Source: Distichodus sexfasciatus (taxonomy: Eukaryota; Chordata; Actinopteri; Characiformes; Distichodontidae). Taken from it: a DNA stretch of 64,000 nucleotides. Below the pieces are notes generated by a model that was given only the letters and a program-made list of their open reading frames with translations, did no database searches and was not told the DNA's origin. The stretch lies in the NCBI GenBank assembly GCA_032718565.1, contig JAVGVS010000022.1, positions 978,001 through 1,042,000 of the forward strand, in the 5' to 3' direction. Position numbers and translations under genes: made by a program. Position 1 is the stretch's first letter, and the number at the start of each line of letters is the position of its first letter. This document shows, piece after piece, positions 56,406-64,000 of this stretch.

Positions 56406-56583
56406 ATATTTTAATATAATAATAAAATAATAATTATTATTATTGATATACATTTATTTGTTTATTTATTAAATAAATACATTAATTAATTTATAATAAT
56501 TTTAGTAGTACTTGGCATATTCTAGTGAAAAAAGTGCAGTTATCTGAAAATGACAATGATCATAAATAACATATAAATAAATT

Positions 56584-56620
<37 letters not shown>
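56584..56620. repeat. (AAT)n microsatellite
   Basis: Twelve or so AAT units, directly before the next dispersed repeat. Confidence 0.9.
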
Positions 56621-56623
56621 TAA

Positions 56624-57420
56624 CTGCAAGCAGTGATTACGGGGGCCATGCAGTTTGCAGCTTTATGTTTTTGATGAATTGAAGTAGACAGATGTAGAAA
56701 AATGACACGTTGCATCCTTTTATCTAGGGTGCTACAGTTCAAAACTTATTAGGCAAAACGCAAAATAGCTTATTATAGCGCCACCAACTGGCAGAGTGGT
56801 GCAGTTTTTTTTTGCCTGAGTAGAGGGTAGGGTCCCGGACCTACCTGCCAAATTTCAAAGCTGTAGCCCACCCAGAGCCGGATTTCTATGACACTCGGTG
56901 TGTGGTGTTGCAGTCCTATGCCAAGCCGACCATATTTATTTGCATATTACAGAAAAATGAAGATCTAAATTAAAAATGTGCATAATAATAATTAAAGAAG
57001 AGTGTCTTGGGATTCAAATGATACCAGTTGCATGCAGATTGGATAAAAATCCAGGGTCTAGTTCGCAAGAGATGGTTTTGCATATTATGCAAATTAGCGA
57101 AAAATCAAATATGGCAGAAATAGATGCGAGGGTCTAAAAGATTCGTCTTGACCCAAGGAATAAGATGATGTAAGATTTTGGGAATCAGAGCTACAGTTCA
57201 AAAGTTATTAGGCAAAATGCAATTTTTTTGGAAAAACACAAAATAGCTTATGTTGGTGCAATTTTTTTTGCCTGAGTAGTGGGTGGGGTGCCGGACCTAC
57301 CTGCCAAATTTCCAAGCTGTAGGTCTTACAGTTTTTTCTCCACAACGCATTTTAAGGCAGGAAAAAAAAAAATCTGCACGATTCCAATAGGGTTCCACTG
57401 CATGGCCCCCTAAATAATGA
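56624..57420. mobile_element. dispersed element with GGGGGCCATGCAGT inverted ends
   Basis: Left 'GATTACGGGGGCCATGCAGT' is mirrored by 'CACTGCATGGCCCCCTAAA' near 57,396-57,414, a 14-bp inverted match. Two blocks inside (about 56,727-56,868 and 57,188-57,325) are direct repeats sharing 'CTACAGTTCAAAA', 'GGACCTACCTGCCAAATTTC' and 'AAGCTGTAG'. The class is not known. No protein is encoded. Confidence 0.6.
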
Positions 57421-59087
57421 CCAATATTCAAATTGCTTTCACTGTTGCATTCAGATTTGCAACCTTTGATTATTATGTCATCACACCACACATTTAACAT
57501 GTAGCTTCAATACCTGGCAAAGCCCAAAAATAGTTAAAATTTGGAGTAAAGCATTACTGACAATGTGACAATGTGTTATGAGCAAAAGAGCAGAGATCCC
57601 TTTTTGACTCAGTCGTCTTTGTTTTCTATGCAACATATTTTTGTCAAAAAATATTATTCCACCTGTTTATGTCTCTGCTAACGGCTCCCTGCTAATAAAA
57701 GCTGCAGTGTTTTGTATTTCTGGTCAGATCAACACAACAGTGAAGCCTCAATTCAGATGAACACAGTGAACACCTGCATGACAACTCAGCTATGAATATC
57801 TATTATACAAACACACACTTCATCCCCCCACTGTTATATAAGCACTATCATGTTATTATGTAAAAGATACATTTAAATAGAAATATTAAAGTTTTCTGCT
57901 GAAGGATCTACGTTACCGCCAAGCTTTTCATTTCTGCAGCTCAAAGCGAATCTTTTAAATGTATGACTTATTTTTATCATTGGCTTATAAGAGGCAGGAT
58001 TTTCCCCACTGCAAATCTTACATATTAAAACGAAGCGGTTAGCATGTCTGGATTATAGCATGATGATGATGATGATACTGACTGGGACAAAACAACTATA
58101 AACTACATGATAAAACTTGGCCAAGAATTAATTTAGACAAAGCAGGAATGTTTTATTAGTCGTTTTTGGCATGCCCTGTTGTGACAGATTTTGGGGTATA
58201 TGCCGCTGAGTTTATCTTGGTGTAGGGTTCCAGTATGTCCAGGTTCTATGTTGCTGTTGGATTTTAATGGCAGGTTTCACAGCCTCGGTTTAAAACTGTT
58301 TTAAAGTTCTCTTTTGTACCAGTCAAACAATATCAAATTGTGTTTTTGGTATTCTTTCTGGAAATTTTATTCTTTCTGGAAGTTGCATGACTACACCATG
58401 ACTATTACAACTCCAAATACTTGGACAAACACAATTTTTTGTGAAATGGGTTTTACGTTTTTGATTTATTGGGGAGGTTTTAAGCTTTCCAAATGAGTAG
58501 AACTAATCAGTAACAAAAGCCTGGACCCCCCTCATGAGGCAGGTCAGAAATGGTCACTAGAAACTCCCAAGATCAAAACGCTGCACGTCCCATTACACAG
58601 GACTCACAGTAAGCTAACCCAATTAAATCAAATGTGTTTAATCAGGTCTGGGGGTTAGAGCACAGGGGTCTAGGCTGCCCTTGTGGCCTTTTACACATGG
58701 AATCTGACCTTTCTAAAGACTTGTAAAGGCCGGGTGACGGAATCCGACTTGCTGGTGAAGACAAATCTCAACCATATTAATCTAAAAATCAACGATTTCA
58801 GAAATTCTGAATGGAATCCTTTCATTCAGAAGTATGACACAAATGTCTTAAGCTACTGCTAGAAAATAAACTAGACTTTGATGAGAAGTATGTGGAATAT
58901 AAAACAATTAGTTGCACACACACAGTCTAAGAATTTTCACATGAAACCGTTTTATGCACATGCACAAGAAAATGAAAGCAGGCAGAAGAAAGACCTACAA
59001 CTGTTTGTGTACTGAATGAGGTGTAAACGTGTATGAAAGAAAAGAGATCTTTTTGAAAGGAACTGAGCTTTTAACACAGCGTGGTAC
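57421..59087. other. non-coding DNA, unique
   Basis: An ATG run lies at 58,061-58,076. No repeat family or protein domain was recognised. The plus frame at 58,314-58,496 is uninformative. Confidence 0.45.
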
Positions 59088-59155
59088 CTTGGATCTGTAG
59101 AAGATGGTGATGTTCATCACAGTCTAATGAGATTTGTGAGTGCAGACAGGGGCTC
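59088..59155 (-). CDS. possible small exon with start codon
   Basis: On the minus strand a pyrimidine-rich 'TTGTCTTTTGTCTTTGTAG' ends in AG just before 59,155, and a GT donor follows AAG at 59,088. Within the 68 bases, an ATG at 59,117 has G at -3 and an in-frame TAG nine bases upstream. It opens ten codons (MNITIFYRSK) that end exactly at the donor in phase 0. Another frame is open across the whole exon, so it could be internal instead. I do not recognise the peptide. Chance splice-like sites are common, so confidence is low. Confidence 0.3.
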
Positions 59156-60064
59156 CTACAAAGACAAAAGACAAAGAATTAATATACAGATCTGAGAGAC
59201 GAGAGGAGAGAAGCAAGACATTAAAACGTTGGGTATTCACAATATTTCATCAATTAGAGCTCAACAGTTTTATATCCTGCTCCTCCGAGCTCTGAGTCAC
59301 TATCATTTAAATCATTTTGTCAGCAGTTTGAGAATTTGATTTGCTAAAGGCTTTTCCATGTGGAGCCAACACATTGCGCACATTAGTAATGAATATATTT
59401 AACAAAGAAAAAAGATACATCACATCGAATTTTGCTGGGAAATTAGAATCGTTCCAACTTGAGAACATTCCTGGACGGAGGAGAACGGCAGGCTGAAGTA
59501 TCATCGGGAGATATGAGGCATCAAAGAACGCTCTTGTCCGGCGTAAACAAAGACACTGCTGTTTTTCCACAAGCCTGCCTGAGACTGTCACAGCACAAGG
59601 CTTCGCATTTCCCCGCTGCATTGTGCCGAGAGGATATTACCAGGCCACGTCGCCTTGCTGAGAGTGGCTTTCTGGCTTTCCCATAAAAATAAAACTATGA
59701 TGTATTATACATAAAACCAGTCACTACCTAGAACACGTTAATCTCAAGGATAGTCACGCAAAAGACATTCATCGAACATTACTGACAACAAAATGTAGGA
59801 CTTAAAAGCCAATTTCACACAGTCTCACAATCGAATTGTTTCGGCTGCAATCAACAGTACAACAAAACTGTATGAAAATCCTCAATTTGCCAGATATGAA
59901 AGGTCATAAATTATGACAAAAAGAAAATCACTTTTTCTGTTCTTTGGACATCCATTTGGGCCTGTACTGCCTCTACACACACTATATGGTTGATTAAAAA
60001 ATGATCAACTGTATTAGTATTAACACTACGTCACATTAGGTGACATCTGAATAACTCCACCCTC
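59156..60064. other. low-repeat non-coding DNA
   Basis: 59,290-59,690 is balanced and unique ('GAATTTGATTTGCTAAAGGC', 'CACATTAGTAATGAATATAT'), with a texture like conserved non-coding DNA. Overlapping frames at 59,307-59,686 lack domains. Confidence 0.4.
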
Positions 60065-60456
60065 CTGTCTGAAAGCTCCGCCCACCAGGTAGAACTGCTA
60101 GCGCTTCCTGATTCGCCATGTTTTCTCACAAGCGCCAACGTAGGACCCGTAATGAAGAAGTCTACCGGCGGAGTGTTGTGTTGAACATGTATGGCTGTAT
60201 GGATGGTCTGTTAGCAGCAGCCATGTGGATTATTTTTACGTGAGATAAGTTCGGAGTGGAGTGTTGGCAGCAGCGGCTCATTTGCATTTTGGAATACTAA
60301 TGAGAAACAGTCTGTTCTGAAAGGGACTGAAATGGAGGGGTAAAAAGCAGGTGAAAATGCCTAATATTTTCAGCAAACTACTTCAAAGACATGTTTAGTT
60401 GAGCTCATAGACCTTTATAACTTACAACTGAAAAATATATAATATGGGACCTTTAA
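60065..60456 (+). mobile_element. GGTCCCATATTAT-family element
   Basis: Aligns with 12,660-13,070 in the same orientation ('AGCTCCGCCCACCAGGTAGA', 'TGTATGGCTGTATGGATGG', 'GTCTGTTAGCAGCA') and ends 'ATAATATGGGACCTTTAAA'. The two copies differ by substitutions and short gaps in the middle. Confidence 0.7.
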
Positions 60457-61918
60457 AAAGGCTTTCAAGAATGATTTTTAAAAGTTGACATTTAAATTTT
60501 CCTTTACTAAAATAAATAATACCACGGTATTATATCAGCAAGAGAAAAATCTCTCTTGACATATGCAAGTATATCTAAAGAGCAGGTCAAAGCAGAACAA
60601 GTATAATTTACTTTACCTCACTAAAATTGACTAGAATAATAATCTTTTTATCACAAAAATTGACGTCCAAATATAATCAGTCCATGCTTTTGGAGGAACA
60701 ACCTGAATCAGGACAAAAGGTTTCTTTCATTGGACTCCCGTTTGCTTATTTTACACATTACATGATCTGATTTGTTTTCATTTGTACAGTCTTCTCTCTG
60801 TTCCGGACCGATCAGCGATAACAATGAGGGGAAAAAATGATTATTTTGCCATGAAATGAGATGTTTTCCTGTAATTCCTCACAAGATCATTTACTCTCTC
60901 ACTGGTAACCTCTTAGAAAATTCCACTCTTTCTGTCTTGCTTGGAGCATTAGTTTGCATGTTGTCAGTGGAAGAGACTTTATTATGTCAAGTCACTAGAG
61001 GATGAAATTAATAAAGAAAAATGCATGGTAGATTATCTTCAATTATGAAAAGGGAATAAAGGAAAACAAAAAGTAAATGCAGCATTCTATTGCACTATTT
61101 AAAACTAGCCTGGAGCAAAACAGAGGGTTGTGAGTTTGTTTTTTTATTCAAACGTGATAGCGTTCCCCCAGCCTCATCCTATACTGCTATTAACAATATC
61201 GACTATTAAATGACTTTTAATTTTCAGCACAAATCTTTTTATGTGCGTGATGACATTAAAACTCAAAACCTAAATTAGCTCCCAAAGTGTCTTTCCAGGA
61301 CAGACTGAAACCTCAATTTAGAAGTTATTGTTCACCTGTCAAGCCTAAACTTAAGCAATAAATCATTTTTTGCAATTATCAATTGATTAAAAATGCTATC
61401 TGACGAGTAAACTGAACTGCAGACGTAATACATCAGTTTAATGGCATTTCTTAATCAAAATACTTGGCAATCACCAGAGACCAATTACAGGCCGTGAGAT
61501 AAAGGCAAACCATTAATAATGTGCTCGGCTGCTTCACTTGGACTTCATTTAGTGTACAGCTGCTAAAAGAAAGTCCAACTCTTCTTGTTCTTTCCTGAGC
61601 AAACCACTGGTGAATGTATCAACTGAAAGTCTGATACTGAAATTGAAAATATACTGTAAATAACATAATATGTAAGACTTCTGTTACAGTGCAGAGTAAA
61701 GCTGGCTTTTGAGGTTTCAGACATGTAAAATTCCTCATGTTTCTGATCTGATTATATATATGTATATATATGTGTGTTGCATGATAATTAGCTCTGTCTT
61801 CATAAGAGAAGATCACAGCAAGATGGGGTTTTTTTCTAGAGATATATAGACAAGGGGATGTTTTTCAGACCAAAATTCTCAGTGTAGCATTATTGAGTTA
61901 TATGAAATAAAATAAAGT
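60457..61918. other. non-coding DNA, unique
   Basis: AT-rich, with short TA runs near 61,754-61,774. No domain, RNA gene or repeat family was recognised. Confidence 0.45.
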
Positions 61919-61919
61919 T

Positions 61920-62585
61920 TGAAAAATGGGATGTGCAAAAGTTTGGGCACCCTCTCACTTGCATTACTCTGAAGACCTGCAGTCATGTAATACTGACAGT
62001 TTACAGCACTAAATTGCTTTGATTAGCTCATTAGACCTTAAACTACAAAGACAGCTGCAACCCATCAAAAATGGTCTAACATATATAAATTGCTAGTGGT
62101 GCTTGTCCTTGGTTTCCTCTTAGCGAGTGGCAACATGGGAAACTTTGAAGAACTCTCTACTGACTTAAAAACTAAGATAATGCATTTTTATGAATTAGGA
62201 GAAGGGTACAAAAGATTATCACAAAGGTTTGGACTGTCTGTCTCAACAGTCAGAAATGTAGTTAGGAAATGGAAGGCCACAGGAACAGAAACATTTAGGC
62301 AGAGGCACAAGTACAATGTTCTTGAATGGCCATCCCAGTCCCCAGACCTGAACATCATTGAAAATGTATGGACTGAGTTGAAGCAGGCTGTCCAGGCCCG
62401 GAAGCTATCGAACCTGACTGAACTGGAGGCATTTTGGAAGAATGGTCCAAAACACCACCAGCCAGAATTCAGGGACTTGTGAGTGGCTATAGGAGGCTAG
62501 TTAAGTTATCAAATATGTTAAAATTAAGTAATTTTTTAAGTTATTATTTTTTTCAGGGGTGCCCAAACTTTTGCATAAGACTGTA
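61920..62585 (+). mobile_element. Tc1/mariner-type element, internally deleted
   Basis: About 665 bp. Inverted ends 'TGCAAAAGTTTGGGCACCC' (left, near 61,938) and the complement of 'GGGTGCCCAAACTTTTGCA' (right, near 62,558) are Tc1-like, and the right end finishes 'AAGACTGTA'. The interior holds a deleted transposase frame. A complete Tc1-like element is usually about 1.3-1.6 kb, so half is missing. Confidence 0.85.
62135..62482 (+). pseudogene. Tc1-like transposase, large in-frame deletion
   Basis: The frame has 115 residues from MGNFEEL; a longer reading from 62,090 adds 15 residues outside the family start. Residues 7-51 form the paired-type helix-turn-helix (key part 'LSQRFGLSVSTVRNVVRKWK') that binds the inverted repeats. 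Around residue 57-61 it jumps to the end of the catalytic domain, 'SPDLNIIENVW' (69-79), which keeps the last acid, E76, of the DD34E triad. The first two catalytic aspartates are gone; family members have about 340 residues. It cannot cut DNA but might still bind element ends. Confidence 0.85.
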
Positions 62586-63235
62586 TGTGTCTGTGTGTAT
62601 ATATATATATATATCTCAGAAATGTAATTACAAGGATGAAAGGATGATAACTGAGATGTATGACACATTTCCTATTTAACTATTAGTAAGACATTATCAA
62701 CAGCAGAATTAGGCTTATCAAACAGTTCCTACTCTGTTACCATGGAAGCCATCCATCTTTCCTGCTTCTACACTTCTCTCTTCTTCCCAGCACATTTCAG
62801 TAACAATTACCGTACGCAAGGCTCTGTTCCAGCACATCTCACACACACACACACACACACACACACCCGTGAGCAGCCTTGTTTTGGAGCGAGGCTCAGT
62901 CCCCGCTACCTCATTCACACTGTACCAACAAAAAAGGCCAGACACCAAAACCAGTGAACACGTCTTCATTTTTTTCCCTTCACCTCCCTGCCAGCAGCAC
63001 TTCTAAACGAAGGTGGCACAACACGCAATTTTCTCGGCCACATTATTCAAATTCAGCATGGCAGCAGCACCAGTAGCCAGATGTGCTTCGGGCTCAACCT
63101 TTCCAACCCAACATTTACAAAAGGCAAAACAGTGCCAGACCTAAAACTGATATTTTTGCCAGGTATGATTAACATATAACTTTGGCCCCTATTGTGGAAT
63201 CTTAGAGATTAGATTCAAATTACAATATATATAAT
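62586..63235. other. non-coding DNA with TA and CA tracts
   Basis: A TA run lies at 62,599-62,613 and a CA tract at 62,840-62,866. Overlapping open frames on both strands lie over the CA tract and lack domains. Confidence 0.5.
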
Positions 63236-63480
63236 GAGTAAGTGAGTGAGTGAGTGAGTGAGTGAGTGATTATTTGTCATTGTGAACACACCACAGCACA
63301 GCACACAGTGCACCACAACCAACTGTGACCTCTTCATTTGACCCAATGATGAAGGAGTTATGGGCAGCGTTTTTGGCTTTGCAATGGATCAGTACATGGG
63401 GACAGTACCTTGCTCATGAGTACTAGAATCAGCAACATATGTAGGAGTTGTGCTGTGTTCAAAATAACAGATAGTCATTC
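63236..63480 (-). mobile_element. SINE-A copy with (GAGT)n tail
   Basis: The family tail is extended into an AGTG tetranucleotide array at 63,236-63,267, the SINE's own 3' end on the minus strand. The body reads 'GATTATTTGTCATTGTGAAC' through 'TACCTTGCTCATGAGTACTA'. The tRNA-like head is replaced by unrelated sequence, followed by a stray tail-like 'GTGCTGTGTTCAAAATAACA'. Confidence 0.8.
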
Positions 63481-63668
63481 ACTCACATGTTGGTGTGTTT
63501 ATAGGGGGTCTTTTTAGTGGATTTATTCGAGCTTTTTAACTTAAGTCACATAAGTCACAACGTAAGGCAAGGTATTGCTGTTTACATGTATATATTGATA
63601 ATGTGGATTCACAAGTCGTAATATATAATGTTCAAATAGTACAATTTTACTAGTTATATTATTATATA

Positions 63669-63763
63669 GGGCGGCACGGTGGTGCAGTGGTTAGCGCTGC
63701 CGCCTGGGTTCGAACCCCATAGGGTCTTTCTGTGTGGAGTTTGCACGTACTCCCCGTGTTTGC
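63669..63763 (+). mobile_element. SINE-B head fragment
   Basis: 'GGCGGCACGGTGGTGCAGTG' and 'GTTAGCGCTGCCGCC' carry the box A region; 'GGGTTCGAACCCC' is box B. The stretch between the boxes is shortened, and the element stops after 'TACTCCCCGTGTTTGC', so it is 3'-truncated. Confidence 0.8.
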
Positions 63764-64000
63764 ATCACATTTGTATGAAGGCTAATTGTTTTATTCTCAG
63801 TGCATATCATCCAGTGCAGACAAAGTTTAAGCTTAAAGCCCCGGGAAAATATTTGTGTGAACAAATGATTTAAAAATATCCTGTTTTACATTGTGCTTAG
63901 CTTCCTCTTAGCCTCTCTGAACACTAACAGAGCTTCTCCTTTAAGAAACATCTTGTCTCATAACAGTCAACAGCAAGTCTAGACACCATTACTTAAATGA

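Overview
The window looks like non-coding nuclear DNA from a ray-finned (teleost) fish. It is AT-rich and dense in CA/TG, CT, TA and ATCC microsatellites. It carries a decayed Tc1-like transposon, at least three tRNA-promoter SINE families, and many short non-autonomous DNA transposons (MITEs). One SINE family has the teleost-type tail 'GTCGCTCTGGATAAGAG..TCTGCTAAATG'. No intact protein-coding gene, rRNA, free-standing tRNA gene, prokaryotic feature or CRISPR array was found. The long open frames are products of simple repeats or of stop-poor repeat frames. Species cannot be named from this sequence alone.

Family names used here were coined from the sequence and are not database names. SINE-A: tRNA-like head with a GACAAATAATCACTCAC tail. 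SINE-B: 'GGTGGTGCAGTGGTTAGCGC' head and (GAAT)n tail. SINE-C: L2/V-SINE-like tail. GTGACC family: MITEs of 612-644 bp with ~35-bp terminal inverted repeats (TIRs) and exact 4-bp AT-rich target duplications, plus a 248-bp near-perfect palindrome with the same ends and target. GGGCCTG family: hAT-like ends with internal tandem repeats. TAGGGATGC family: hAT-like, one copy with a perfect 8-bp duplication. 'GGCGATAT' family, 'GTGTAACGAT' family, 'GGTCGACCGATTA' family and 'GGTCCCATATTAT' family: other MITE-like repeats named from their ends. F family: a repeat with unresolved ends.

Layout. 0-4.8 kb: unique DNA with a nested hAT-like MITE. 4.8-8.2 kb: a ~410-bp segment present twice, flanking the GGGCCTG element. 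8.2-11.9 kb: low-repeat DNA and a polypyrimidine block. 11.9-22 kb: a dense cluster of SINEs and MITEs plus a TG/GA microsatellite holding a MITE. 22-27 kb: unique islands separated by CA/TG tracts. 27.3-28.6 kb: a three-level nested insertion. 29.4-30.2 kb: an ATCT/ATCC block. 31.9-32.1 kb: a TA tract. 33-43.5 kb: many MITEs, a GAGACC minisatellite and the palindromic element. 44.5-50.4 kb: SINE-B and SINE-A copies. 51.2-52.9 kb: a pyrimidine-rich minisatellite with a duplicated unique module. 53-57.4 kb: more MITEs. 57.4-61.9 kb: mostly unique, with one possible small exon on the minus strand (59,088-59,155). 61.9-64 kb: the Tc1-like relic and SINE fragments.

The simplest reading is a large intron or gene desert. 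If the 59.1-kb exon is real, the window would lie largely in the following intron of a minus-strand gene. That is inference.
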